Part shown: one piece after another, positions 24,209 to 32,179 of the stretch
How the letters are laid out: every line of letters begins with the position of its first letter
Position numbering within the stretch: the stretch's first letter is position 1
Virus record (IMG/VR): IMGVR_UViG_3300050343_000069
Coordinates: 1-45,225 of that record
Reading direction: 5' to 3' (one strand)
Origin: a virus
DNA: 45,225 nucleotides
Notes under the pieces: model-generated
Database searches by the model: none
What the model was told of the DNA's origin: nothing
Seen by the model: only the letters and a program-made list of their open reading frames with translations
Program-made: the position numbers and the translations under genes

Positions 24209-24474
24209 TTTGATTAATTAATAGGCAAATATCGGTTTAGTCAAACGTTCTAGAACTATGTAAGGTTTGTCGATTTAGGCCATCGACTAGGCACGCGTAC
24301 CTAATAAGTTATCCGACGTATCGGGCTTAAAAGGCAAATAGGTAGGGAAGGGATCGAACCTTCCATTAAGCACCAGCTCTACCAGACACCCCAGCCTTCC
24401 GGAGCCGGGGTTCCATAAACCGTCCCCTCAGGTTTTACAACCGGAAGGTGCCGATATTGTGAGCCTCGGGTGGG
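24209..24474. other. Structured intergenic region between oxygenase and capsid genes
   Basis: No gene fits in these 266 bases. On the minus strand they hold a strong hairpin (ACCCC...GGGGT, about 24391-24415), a longer-range pairing CCTTCCGG/CCGGAAGG, a tRNA-like segment at 24341-24396 and two copies of TATTTGCCTWTTAA at about 24217 and 24328. A promoter for the capsid gene is expected here. Confidence 0.55.
24341..24396 (-). pseudogene. tRNA-like remnant lacking an anticodon arm
   Basis: The minus strand reads a D-arm-like TGTCTGGTAGAGC followed 12 bases later by a complete T-arm, GAAGG-TTCGATC-CCTTC, then CCTACC. Five of seven acceptor positions pair (GGCTGGG with CCCTACC). The gap between D and T arms is too short for an anticodon arm. 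So this is a decayed tRNA or a tRNA-like fold, not a working tRNA. Confidence 0.45.
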
Positions 24475-25011
24475 CTAGATGTAGGTCGCCACAAGCACGA
24501 TCCGATAAGGGCTTTCTATTGGAAAGTATCCAGAGTGAGGGACCTTACCGAATTGAATCACCTTGTCTTGCTTTGGCTTACTACGGGCAATGATCTGACC
24601 TTTTTGGTTATACATTACCGTGTCGCCATCTGCATCATTTAGATAAATGAGAATGTGCTTGTAATCCCAGACGTGGTCAACGTGTGGGTCAGGGATCGTT
24701 GGCTTAGGTTGACGCGGCATCAAGTTTGCCGAGATCCTATAGAAGAGCATCGGATTGATGCCATTGTGGTTCAGAATTTCAGTACAAACCTCCATGGCAA
24801 GTGGAGCCAGATTGCTTACAGGCACGCTGGCCTTATGCACACTGGGACCCTTAATGATTGCGTGATTAAAAATCACATAATCTGGATCAGGCTCCTGCGT
24901 TACCGGGTTGACCTTCAATCGAAACCACTGCGTGTTTTCATGCAAAAGCTGATCTTTTAGTTCTAGATATTGATCAGTGCATTCATTTTTTAGCTCTTTG
25001 AATTGAGACAT
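24475..25011 (-). CDS. 2-oxoglutarate/Fe(II)-dependent oxygenase
   Basis: 178 residues. The double-stranded beta-helix signature is visible: H110-V-D112 in DPHVDHVWDYKH, a distal H159 in GKVPHSGYFP, and R170 in SPYRIVLVATYI. These are the three iron ligands and the 2-oxoglutarate-binding Arg. It resembles prolyl-4-hydroxylase-like proteins common in cyanophages. The substrate is unknown. It is placed between scaffold and capsid, an unusual spot for an auxiliary gene in a T7-like phage, and is flanked by structured non-coding DNA on both sides, suggesting later insertion. Confidence 0.85.
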   Translation of the reverse strand: MSQFKELKNECTDQYLELKDQLLHENTQWFRLKVNPVTQEPDPDYVIFNHAIIKGPSVHKASVPVSNLAPLAMEVCTEILNHNGINPMLFYRISANLMPRQPKPTIPDPHVDHVWDYKHILIYLNDADGDTVMYNQKGQIIARSKPKQDKVIQFGKVPHSGYFPIESPYRIVLVATYI

Positions 25012-25054
25012 ACTTGGTGTACTTAACGCCGCGATAAGTGAGAGTTACAGACAT

Positions 25055-25126
25055 GATTAACGAGATAGCCCATGCGCGTTCCAGCCTTGGGTAACCCGCC
25101 CCTATTGGGGTGAACGGTCGTTAATC
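25055..25126. other. Inverted-repeat element between scaffold and oxygenase genes
   Basis: GATTAACGA at 25055-25063 and TCGTTAATC at 25118-25126 are exact reverse complements (9 bp). Between them are two small hairpins (GGGTAACCC and CCCCTATTGGGG). The right arm includes the scaffold stop codon. It could be a three-way RNA structure, a terminator-like element or the edge of an insertion. Confidence 0.55.
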
Positions 25127-25934
25127 AGAGAAGGTCGCCAGATTTAGATAATCGGGCTTCAACATCTGCACGGAATGCAGGGTCATTGCTGTAACGAGGA
25201 TCGCTGATATCGCGAGCTAGCTCTGCATTGGATCGATAACCCTGCACCTTTGGAGCAGACTTACCACCAGTGACTAGAGGGGCCTCATAGCCAACGGAAT
25301 TGGCGTAGCGATTAGCCATAGCTTCAACAGCGAATTTGATCGCAGCTGTGTTGCCTGAATTGGTAACACTGTTATATGCGTCGATCTCAGTCTGATCAAG
25401 AGTGGAGGCAGCCCATGTAACCATTTCGGTATAGGCTTCCTGGCCTCCAACAGAATCAACAATAGATTTAGCATCAGCGTCAGATGTAGCCTTTGCTTCT
25501 ACTTGCTGCTGGTTTTGAGAGTAATACTGGACGTATTGCTGAATGAGATCTTTGGAGTCCATCTGGCTCAGGGCTTCGATAGTTTCCTCAGAGATCTCAC
25601 CGTTAGCAAACTCTTCAGAAGCCTTGGCAAAGTTCTCAAACTTGGGGGCTTCTTCAGACTCTTCGGTTTCAGTGGATTCTTCGACGTCTTCAGATTCGAC
25701 TTCCTCTTTAGCTTCACCGCGCTGACGCTCAAGTTCTTGGTAGGCCTTAAGTAGGTCTTCCTGAGTCTTAAACTTACCGCCGATTAGATCTTCAGATTCA
25801 TTCTTTTCCCAGGTTGCATCGCGTTGGGCTGATTCTTCCTGGGATAACTTTTCACCGATCTCAAGAGCTTTGGCTTCTGCAACCTTTTGCTCATCAGATA
25901 CAGGCTCGTTGACGTCAAATGTGGTGGTAGGCAT
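25125..25934 (-). CDS. Scaffolding protein (T7 gp9-like)
   Basis: 269 residues (T7 gp9: 307). It is highly acidic and helical with a GGKFKTQEDLLKAYQELERQ motif, common in podovirus scaffold proteins, then a Glu/Ser-rich stretch (EEVESEDVEESTETEESEEA) and a C-terminal basic/polar part. It directs capsid assembly around the portal. The gene lies between portal and capsid as expected. Confidence 0.9.
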   Translation of the reverse strand: MPTTTFDVNEPVSDEQKVAEAKALEIGEKLSQEESAQRDATWEKNESEDLIGGKFKTQEDLLKAYQELERQRGEAKEEVESEDVEESTETEESEEAPKFENFAKASEEFANGEISEETIEALSQMDSKDLIQQYVQYYSQNQQQVEAKATSDADAKSIVDSVGGQEAYTEMVTWAASTLDQTEIDAYNSVTNSGNTAAIKFAVEAMANRYANSVGYEAPLVTGGKSAPKVQGYRSNAELARDISDPRYSNDPAFRADVEARLSKSGDLL

Positions 25935-25935
25935 G

Positions 25936-26187
25936 TTAGTGGAATGTGGAGGTTACTTTTCCAAAGGTTGGTTTATCGACCTTGGATTGTTTGGAGTATT
26001 TGCCAGAAGTATCAACACTGAGGCCAGACACCTTATTAGTGCCTACTTTCTTAGGTAGAGCTTCTTCTGTAGGTACAGACTCCCAGGCTTCATTAACTGG
26101 GGTAGTTGGATCATCAGCCTTGAAGTGGCCGTTTTTGTTACGCGCCCGGCGGCGGGCCGGACGGGGCTTGTTGCTGTCCTGGGGCAT
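25936..26187 (-). CDS. Small hypothetical protein between portal and scaffold
   Basis: 83 residues. A basic N-terminus (DSNKPRPARRRARNKNGHFK) and a polar remainder without recognisable domain. It overlaps the last 50 bases of the portal gene in another frame and ends 1 base before the scaffold start. Proteins of similar size occur here in cyanopodoviruses. Virion association is possible; function unknown. Confidence 0.65.
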   Translation of the reverse strand: MPQDSNKPRPARRRARNKNGHFKADDPTTPVNEAWESVPTEEALPKKVGTNKVSGLSVDTSGKYSKQSKVDKPTFGKVTSTFH

Positions 26188-27766
26188 CTTTCATTTGTTG
26201 CATCATTTCTTCGCCCATTGGGCTCTTAGCTAGTTGGCCAACCTGATTAGTCAGAGAGGCCATCATCTGTTGCTGTTGAGCTTCACCTTTCTGCTGTGCC
26301 ATCGTCTCGGGAGACTTGACCAGATTGAGGGTATCGATTCCAGAAGCGGCGGCGAGTCGCCTTAGGAATTCAGTGGGATCAATAAATTGCTGAAGGGCTT
26401 CAGGACCCATCGCTTGTCCCACGGTTTGCATGAACTCGATAAGTGCTGCGCGATCTTCACCACGGCCAACACCACCTAGACCAGCTACGACAGTTGGCAT
26501 CACCAGACCCTTAGGCAGGGAGGGCAGCTGCTTTGAGCGCTGCATCAGGTGAAGCTTCCTGTTGAGATAGGGGGTCAGTAGTTCTACGGTTAGTGCGCCA
26601 TAAATACCTGAGAGTTGTCGATCCAGCTCCATACGAGTCGCGTTGACTTCGGTAGCTGTTGTTCTCTCAGATTGGCGAACGTTGAGGATCAGGAACGCAT
26701 CACTGATTCTCTGAGTTAAGTCTCGGATCATCTCCTGGACTGTGCGGAAGTCTGCTGTCTTTCCAACTTGAACGACAGACACATCCTCAGCACGGCCTTG
26801 GATGATTGCACCAGTACCTGCAGCAGCTAGTGATTGCGGTTTGGTAGTAGCCGAAGGGCTAACCATAAACACAACTTTGGCAGCAGCTGCGGAGCCTTCG
26901 ATGAGGCTACGGGTGAGAGAGTTAAGTGAGGTGAGATCACCAAAGAACTCCTCAACGCGACCGCGTCCATATGACTCACCTTGCACCACATTAAACCTGA
27001 GAGGCATCCACGCGGAATGCTTCAAGGGGCTACTAGATTTGGATCCAGGGATAATTTTACCGTCACATTCTTGATGCCATCGGTGTTGACCATCGACCAA
27101 CTTGACGCAGGTATAAACCTCAGCTTCTTCTGCATGAGACTTACTTCCTACAACACCAAGTTTGGGACCATCTTCACCAACAGCGTTTGAATCGTTGCCA
27201 GCTAGTAAGGATTTCTTTTGGAACTCAGCAGGAAGGAGACTGCGATCAATCACTTCACGAGTGATGATTTCCATGACTGTTCCTTCGCCGTCACGTTCAA
27301 TAACGAAACGGTCTAGGGGGTAAACCTTCAGGGCTTTCTTCCCGGCGAATACGAGAACGTTGCCGGTGACGATCAGATGCTTCATTGCGACCGTTAGATG
27401 AACCCGGTCAGAACTTTCGGAGATCTGTTGCATTACCTGCTTTTCCATCTTGGAAAGGCTTAAGTCGATCTCGGAACGGACTTGGGGGGTTAGCTCGGGT
27501 ACTTTGGCAATCTCTGCATCATTGATCTGCAGCTTAAAGAAGCTTGTTTGGATGGGGAAGAGACTCAGCATTAACTGTGAGCTGAGTGCGTTGACACCCT
27601 TGCTGCCCAATGATTGATAGGGCTGCTGTAAACGCCCACCCTCTACATATCCATCTTCAGTGATTAGGTATGGGAGAGTAAGCGCTGCACACCGTCGTGC
27701 CATGTCAAGGTAATCTTCCCTATCTGCGCTTAGTTGTTGATAACGAGAAAGGGCTTGATATGTCAT
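26138..27766 (-). CDS. Portal (head-tail connector, T7 gp8-like)
   Basis: 542 residues (T7 gp8: 536). It has typical features: an N-terminal helix with DMARRCAALTLPYLI, GSKGVNALSSQLMLSLFPIQ early, FFGDLTSLNSLTRSLIEGSA in the core and SERTTATEVNATRMELDRQL in the clip/stem part. The last 60 residues are Gln/Pro-rich (QQQQMM ... GQQQAPSGPPPGA). The dodecamer forms the packaging and ejection channel. Confidence 0.95.
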   Translation of the reverse strand: MTYQALSRYQQLSADREDYLDMARRCAALTLPYLITEDGYVEGGRLQQPYQSLGSKGVNALSSQLMLSLFPIQTSFFKLQINDAEIAKVPELTPQVRSEIDLSLSKMEKQVMQQISESSDRVHLTVAMKHLIVTGNVLVFAGKKALKVYPLDRFVIERDGEGTVMEIITREVIDRSLLPAEFQKKSLLAGNDSNAVGEDGPKLGVVGSKSHAEEAEVYTCVKLVDGQHRWHQECDGKIIPGSKSSSPLKHSAWMPLRFNVVQGESYGRGRVEEFFGDLTSLNSLTRSLIEGSAAAAKVVFMVSPSATTKPQSLAAAGTGAIIQGRAEDVSVVQVGKTADFRTVQEMIRDLTQRISDAFLILNVRQSERTTATEVNATRMELDRQLSGIYGALTVELLTPYLNRKLHLMQRSKQLPSLPKGLVMPTVVAGLGGVGRGEDRAALIEFMQTVGQAMGPEALQQFIDPTEFLRRLAAASGIDTLNLVKSPETMAQQKGEAQQQQMMASLTNQVGQLAKSPMGEEMMQQMKDAPGQQQAPSGPPPGA

Positions 27767-27767
27767 G

Positions 27768-28022
27768 TCACTTTGGGATATTTAGGCCTGATTTCGAAGG
27801 TCCACCTGTATTAAGGGGGATACGAAGTGCGGCAGTTCCGCGTTGAGCCTGTTGCTGTTGCTGCCTGCTACTCTTACGTTTCTTCACTTTTGCTTCAGTT
27901 TCAGGTTTTACAATCTCAGGGGGAGGTGTAACTTTCTGAGGCTCGATCATTGGAGCTGGTGGTGGAGCAGTTGGAGCTGGAGGTGGCATCTCCGGCATTT
28001 TCGGAGGGGAGGGCATACACAT
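27768..28022 (-). CDS. Proline-rich hypothetical protein
   Basis: 84 residues. The N-terminal half is a Pro/Met/Ala tract (PKMPEMPPPAPTAPPPAPMI), followed by a Lys-rich patch (KVKKRKSSRQQQQQAQRG). Similar small Pro-rich proteins precede the portal gene in cyanopodoviruses. Unknown role, probably virion-related. It ends 1 base upstream of the portal ATG. Confidence 0.7.
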   Translation of the reverse strand: MCMPSPPKMPEMPPPAPTAPPPAPMIEPQKVTPPPEIVKPETEAKVKKRKSSRQQQQQAQRGTAALRIPLNTGGPSKSGLNIPK

Positions 28023-28025
28023 GAT

Positions 28026-28208
28026 TTAGTCCTCAAGTTTATTAAATAAAAATTCGACAACATGACGCTGACCAGCACGAAACATGATGATGGCGATGTC
28101 GTCAGTTGGTTGGGGTGTGACCTGCGGGAATACTTCGTCGAGCTCTTCTACCAACTTGGGTAGGAACTCAGCAGTACCGAAGATCTCATCGCGTGAGAGC
28201 TCAGCCAT
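28026..28208 (-). CDS. Small hypothetical protein
   Basis: 60 residues, acidic at the N-terminus (MAELSRDEIFGTAEFLPKLV), helical at the C-terminus (AGQRHVVEFLFNKLED). It overlaps the end of the RNR small-subunit gene by 8 bases. No family recognised. Confidence 0.65.
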   Translation of the reverse strand: MAELSRDEIFGTAEFLPKLVEELDEVFPQVTPQPTDDIAIIMFRAGQRHVVEFLFNKLED

Positions 28209-28923
28209 ACTTCGGGAGATTTACATTAGAGGCCTCAAAAAAAGCAGGCATACGTGAACGGCGAGTTTCCTCTAAGCCGTCTGCCTTACCCCTGAGATAA
28301 AGGTTGTCTGATTGTTTTAACCAGAAATCTTTGTCGAGGTATTTATCTTCAGGGCTACAGCCGAGGCCGTCCATAACCCAAGCAACGGTGGCTCTCCGTA
28401 GTTTGTTGAGAGCGGGGGTCGTGGATTCTCCAAGGTCTTTTGCACACATAGCGTGGAGAAGTACGTGGGTTTGTTCGTCCCGGCTGATATCAGCTGCAAC
28501 GCTTCTGAGCCCCATGTCTCCGCAGAATCTGAACATTGGGAGAAGTACAAAAAAGACCGAACGCTCGAGGATCGCCGTCTTAAGGATCGGATGTGACGGG
28601 TCGCTGAGCCAAGCTTCGCGTATCTTCTGGGCTTCGAGTTCATACTTAGGGTTAGTCCCGTGAGCATCAACGACGTAGCCAAGAGCCATATCATGCTTAT
28701 CTTCATCGGCCATGTTGGAGGTAAGGGCCGGGATAACTCCAGGATCATCAGGGAGATCACGCTCAAGACCCTGTGAGAGCATCTCCTTTACAGGAAGTTC
28801 TAAAGTTCGGAGGGCAAGAGCCCTGAAGATTGCATCCTCAGAGCCTGCCTTAAATTCTCCTTTATCAACAGCAACGGGTGTCCAGGTTCTTTTCCGGGAC
28901 ATTACTTTCAAATAGTTAGACAT
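28201..28923 (-). CDS. nrdB: Ribonucleotide reductase small subunit-like (ferritin-like dimetal protein)
   Basis: 240 residues. Six metal-ligand candidates are spaced as in class I R2 proteins: E42, E74-x-x-H77, E120 and E150-x-x-H153. The E42-to-E74 gap (32) matches D84-to-E115 of E. coli R2 (31). The position of the radical tyrosine (four after the first His) is Leu81, so this protein cannot form the usual tyrosyl radical. It directly follows the large subunit gene, 1 base away. As I recall, published re-analysis of the P-SSP7 enzyme assigned such a neighbour as the beta subunit of a class I RNR. Confidence 0.82.
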   Translation of the reverse strand: MSNYLKVMSRKRTWTPVAVDKGEFKAGSEDAIFRALALRTLELPVKEMLSQGLERDLPDDPGVIPALTSNMADEDKHDMALGYVVDAHGTNPKYELEAQKIREAWLSDPSHPILKTAILERSVFFVLLPMFRFCGDMGLRSVAADISRDEQTHVLLHAMCAKDLGESTTPALNKLRRATVAWVMDGLGCSPEDKYLDKDFWLKQSDNLYLRGKADGLEETRRSRMPAFFEASNVNLPKYG

Positions 28924-30306
28924 TTACTCAGCACAAGAGGAACAGAATGGATCGATTTCTGCGTCATCAAAGCCAAAGAGATCTGCATAATCATCACCCT
29001 CTAAGAGTGAAGTTGCATCATCTTTACGGAGTGTATCCGGGGCGACCTGAAGCGCATAATAAAGGGAGGTCTGATATGAATCAAACCAGTTGTTTATAAA
29101 GGCTTGGTCGTAGGTCACGACGTCACTCCATGAGTTATATGAATAGCCATGAAACAGGCCAGTCTCTTCGAACGTGCGGCAGATCTGGTCTGCCACTAAG
29201 TTATATGTATCCCACCCTACCGAACTCGCAATCTCAACAGGACCGTAGTCAAAAGACTCCACACCGAACGTGCCACTATCTCTGTCGACATGCCGACTAA
29301 TAGGAGGAGCAATCTCAGGAGCTGTAGTAAATCCTTCGAGATCTTTGTAACGGTATGAGCAGCTAGCTGTAGGGGCAATAGTAAAAGCCCGGTCCATGTT
29401 ATTAACGCGAGCAATCTGGGCGGCTCCGGATACAGCTCGAACCCACTCTCTGGCAAGAATAATTGCAGGAGTGATGTCTGTATCTGTTCCGTCGTTGACT
29501 GCCTTAAGCGCTTCACCGAACTCGAGATAGGTGATTCCATGAATACGAAGGAAGTTAGCAAGTCCGAGAACACCGAGACCAACTTGTCGGTCCACGTCGG
29601 AGGACAAGTATTCACCCGTATCTCCAACCCCTGTTCGCCCATGCAGAGCGACCAGTTCGGACATACCTTTGGTAAAAGCTGGGAATAAATCCTCGACATT
29701 ACATGCGCCGAGTTGAATATGTTGGAGCAAACATGTACCCCTTGAATGTAATCGTATCTCGAGGCAAACGTTACCAAAAATACGTTCGCCTCTTTGGTCG
29801 TATGCAACTTTGTTGAGCCAGATATCACCAGCTTGTATTGCTTTAAGGATCTTTTCTTGAAGGGGTACATCTAGTTCTTCCCACCATTCGCGGGTTACAT
29901 CAATACACTTCTTGACCCAGGGGAGATCTCTACGTGTTGCGTCTACAAACTCTTCTAGGTCGGCATGATTTGCGTCAATATGAATCACGCACGCGCCGTT
30001 CTTAAAATGACCACCGCGTCGTAAAGTCTCGTTAAGTACTGAATAGACTCGGGCGAATGATACAGGGCCGCTAGCCACAAGACCCTTTCCATTCGACGTT
30101 CCTCGGGGACGTAACTTAGAAAGGTGTACAGCGACCCCGGCCGCATTCCGAAGTGCATGAGACACAAATCGCCAAGAGGCTTCGATTCCATTAGGACCTT
30201 CCATAGTGTCTTCAACGACGAAGACTGTGCAACTAACTGGGAGCTTTGATTCAGGGTTGTCGAGCCAGCTCTGCACTCGACCTGTACGGGCGATTAAATC
30301 AGTCAT
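28924..30306 (-). CDS. nrdA: Ribonucleotide reductase large subunit, compact cyanophage type
   Basis: 460 residues, much shorter than E. coli NrdA (761), with no ATP-cone. Active-site elements are present: C26 in LPVSCTVF, the N-x-C-x-E loop in FGNVCLEIRL, Cys in LGACNVEDL, and a C-terminal CSSCAE redox pair. A tandem Tyr in SLYYALQ resembles the radical-transfer pair of class I enzymes, which class II enzymes lack. Older annotations call this type class II. It reduces ribonucleotides to deoxyribonucleotides for phage replication. The start ATG overlaps the MazG stop (TGATG). An in-frame TTG at 30309 is less likely. Confidence 0.9.
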   Translation of the reverse strand: MTDLIARTGRVQSWLDNPESKLPVSCTVFVVEDTMEGPNGIEASWRFVSHALRNAAGVAVHLSKLRPRGTSNGKGLVASGPVSFARVYSVLNETLRRGGHFKNGACVIHIDANHADLEEFVDATRRDLPWVKKCIDVTREWWEELDVPLQEKILKAIQAGDIWLNKVAYDQRGERIFGNVCLEIRLHSRGTCLLQHIQLGACNVEDLFPAFTKGMSELVALHGRTGVGDTGEYLSSDVDRQVGLGVLGLANFLRIHGITYLEFGEALKAVNDGTDTDITPAIILAREWVRAVSGAAQIARVNNMDRAFTIAPTASCSYRYKDLEGFTTAPEIAPPISRHVDRDSGTFGVESFDYGPVEIASSVGWDTYNLVADQICRTFEETGLFHGYSYNSWSDVVTYDQAFINNWFDSYQTSLYYALQVAPDTLRKDDATSLLEGDDYADLFGFDDAEIDPFCSSCAE

Positions 30307-30686
30307 CAAACGAGATCAATAAGGGTAGGTTTTTTGTAGTTAGGTCCTTTGATGACCTTTCCGTCTTCTCGCTTGATAGGCTTCAAATCGTCATCAAGTT
30401 TCGACAGGTTGGATGCATGAACTCTGTCGAGGGCTTCGTCTAAGTCCCAGCCAGATGCTGCTGCATATTGATACGCCACATAGACAACATCGGCCAACTC
30501 TTTCAGAGTATTCTCACGAGCTCTTAAGTTTGAAAGGTCAAGAGATGCTATGTGGTGGGATTCAACTAACTCCTCTACTTCTTCTAGGATCAGGATTAGT
30601 TGGGTGCGTACTACGTCAGGTTTAAATAGGCCAGAAGGCTGGCTCATGATTCTCCTGAACTGTTCAGCTTGCTGCTGGTGATTCAT
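30306..30686 (-). CDS. mazG: MazG-like nucleotide pyrophosphohydrolase
   Basis: 126 residues. The all-alpha NTP-PPase pattern is present: EEVEEL (E35, E36, E39) on one helix and KELADVVY (E63, D66) on the next, the Mg-binding residues. A tail with VHASNLSKL and PNYKKPTLIDL is typical of phage MazG-like proteins. It hydrolyses (d)NTPs or an alarmone-like substrate; the true substrate in cyanophages is debated. It overlaps the DUF3310 gene by 23 bases. Confidence 0.88.
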   Translation of the reverse strand: MNHQQQAEQFRRIMSQPSGLFKPDVVRTQLILILEEVEELVESHHIASLDLSNLRARENTLKELADVVYVAYQYAAASGWDLDEALDRVHASNLSKLDDDLKPIKREDGKVIKGPNYKKPTLIDLV

Positions 30687-30885
30687 TGGTGATGGTGATG
30701 AGTTTGTGGAGGTATGCTTGGGCTTTCAGAAGATCATCAAGCTTGCTTTCTTCTGGCTTGTTACCAGCCCTGCAGATGTACTTGATAATGTTTCCGGTGA
30801 AGTAATCACAGTCCTGTGAGGCAATGAAGTCCCAGACCTCAATACCACCAAGTTTGTAGTGATCAGGAGAGTGCTTCGAGCTCAT
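30664..30885 (-). CDS. DUF3310-type protein
   Basis: 73 residues. SPDHYKLGGIEVWDFIASQD, then GNIIKYICRAGNK and a DLLKAQAYLHKLI helix are the pattern of the DUF3310 family (small phage proteins near nucleotide genes, sometimes called nucleotide kinase-like). No verified activity. The ORF start overlaps the preceding small gene by 23 bases. Confidence 0.85.
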   Translation of the reverse strand: MSSKHSPDHYKLGGIEVWDFIASQDCDYFTGNIIKYICRAGNKPEESKLDDLLKAQAYLHKLITITNESPAAS

Positions 30886-31021
30886 CGTTAATCTTGGTTA
30901 GGAGGGTTTGCATGTAGGGCTCCCAGATGACTGCTGAGAGCGGCACATTTACGTTCTCGTAGGCTCTGCGAGACTGGAGATAGTTGCGGATTAGAACCAT
31001 CTCCCTAAACGACAACTTCAT
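30863..31021 (-). CDS. Small hypothetical protein after exonuclease
   Basis: 52 residues, MKLSFREMVLIRNYLQSRRA at the start and LLTKINDELEALS at the end. Start and exonuclease stop overlap as ATGA. Helical and charged, no family recognised. Tight coupling and a clean frame support it being real. Confidence 0.7.
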   Translation of the reverse strand: MKLSFREMVLIRNYLQSRRAYENVNVPLSAVIWEPYMQTLLTKINDELEALS

Positions 31022-31749
31022 GGTGTAAATAAGATTGGTTCTTGCTTCTCTGCATCCCAGTCGGTGTGCTGAAGTATGCGAGCTAATCGAAGGTTTCTCA
31101 GAGCGTCTTGTTCGGTAAGTCCAGCGGCGATAAAGGCGTCAACGGTTGAGGCCCAGTAATTCGAAGGATTATCCAAGATGAGATCAGCCCGCTTAGGACC
31201 AACGCCAGGACAGCCCCTATAGCCATCAGTAGCGTCGCCTTGAAGGCACTGTTGATACAGCTTTTTCTCTGCTTCCTCTGGCGTTTGAGTGAACTCATGT
31301 TTGAGGTTGTAGATACGACACGGGATCTGTTCCATATCTTTGTCAGGCGAGATCAAGACAAAGTTGGTTACCTCCCCTTTTGTGGCAACTATCCCCAAAG
31401 CGTCATCAGCCTCTAAGCCAGGCTTGAGAACACTCTTCCAGGTGGATATACACCACTGCTTTAGCTTCATGTAGCCAGCAGGTTTGCGCTTAGTCCGGTT
31501 ACCTTTGTAAGTGGGATCGACATACTTTCGGAAGTTCTTTTTGTCAGTCCAGAAAAGAACTAAGTCGTCACTCCCGAAACGATTACGGAGTTGGTTTAGC
31601 TGTTCTTTAATAATCCGCTGACCTGTTTTGAACGAGCCAGTGACAACGGTTAAGTCGCTGTCGAACTCGAGCTCCACTTCGGCAGCCTGTGCGGCGCGAT
31701 AGCAGAAGAAGTCCATATCGACCAGAAGGGTTGGGGGCTCAAAGGTCAT
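31018..31749 (-). CDS. 5'-3' exonuclease (T7 gp6-like)
   Basis: 243 residues from ATG 31749 (open frame reaches 31866). Metal-binding acidic residues appear in LLVDMDFFCYRAA (D11, D13), GLEADDALGI and LISPDKDMEQ. A helix-hairpin-helix-like GDATDGYRGCPGVGPKRADL follows. T7 gp6 is 300 residues; it removes RNA primers and degrades host DNA. The chosen ATG is preceded by CACTAAGCACA, a copy of the recurrent early motif. Confidence 0.9.
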   Translation of the reverse strand: MTFEPPTLLVDMDFFCYRAAQAAEVELEFDSDLTVVTGSFKTGQRIIKEQLNQLRNRFGSDDLVLFWTDKKNFRKYVDPTYKGNRTKRKPAGYMKLKQWCISTWKSVLKPGLEADDALGIVATKGEVTNFVLISPDKDMEQIPCRIYNLKHEFTQTPEEAEKKLYQQCLQGDATDGYRGCPGVGPKRADLILDNPSNYWASTVDAFIAAGLTEQDALRNLRLARILQHTDWDAEKQEPILFTP

Positions 31750-32179
31750 TGTGCTTAGTGTAAGTGAATGGAACTGCGGATTTACCCCAAAAGTCAGTGA
31801 GCTCTTCCGGGTAGCGGTTTCGGATCCATTGGACCTTCCAATTTGAAATGTCCCCAGTAGGCACAACTAGAACGGGGATCACTGGATCTTTAACCTTGTC
31901 TGTATTGCCTCTCCAAGCGCCGTTCCCATTGGGCCGGGCAAGTTTGACGTCGAGCTGGTAAGCCCTACCGTCAACGACCATGATCAGGTCAGAAGAGCCG
32001 GTGCTATTGAGGTTTGGATAGACCTCCGCACCTTTCCAGGCCGCAAGCAATGCAACCCAGTGTTCGGCCATATCGCCTAAGCGGGAGGGGCCTGGAGATT
32101 TAGTGGCAGTCTGCCCAGGAGTTACCTGTTTTAGCCTCTGAGTCAAGCTCGCAACGGAATTTAAAATGGTGTTGGACAT
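31739..32179 (-). CDS. PD-(D/E)XK nuclease-like protein
   Basis: 146 residues. GDMAEHWVALLAAWKGAEVY, then STGSSDLIMVVDGRAYQLDVKLA, gives a Glu on a helix, an Asp after a beta strand and a D-V-K, the order of the PD-(D/E)XK/Holliday-junction-resolvase-like fold. The role in the phage is not known; it could cleave branched DNA or host DNA. It overlaps the end of the DNA polymerase gene by 80 bases and the exonuclease start by 11. Confidence 0.65.
   Translation of the reverse strand: MSNTILNSVASLTQRLKQVTPGQTATKSPGPSRLGDMAEHWVALLAAWKGAEVYPNLNSTGSSDLIMVVDGRAYQLDVKLARPNGNGAWRGNTDKVKDPVIPVLVVPTGDISNWKVQWIRNRYPEELTDFWGKSAVPFTYTKHNDL

Noticed and set aside
29217-29870. 217-residue minus-strand ORF inside the RNR large subunit
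   Set aside because: Wrong frame of a clearly conserved enzyme; no start signal.
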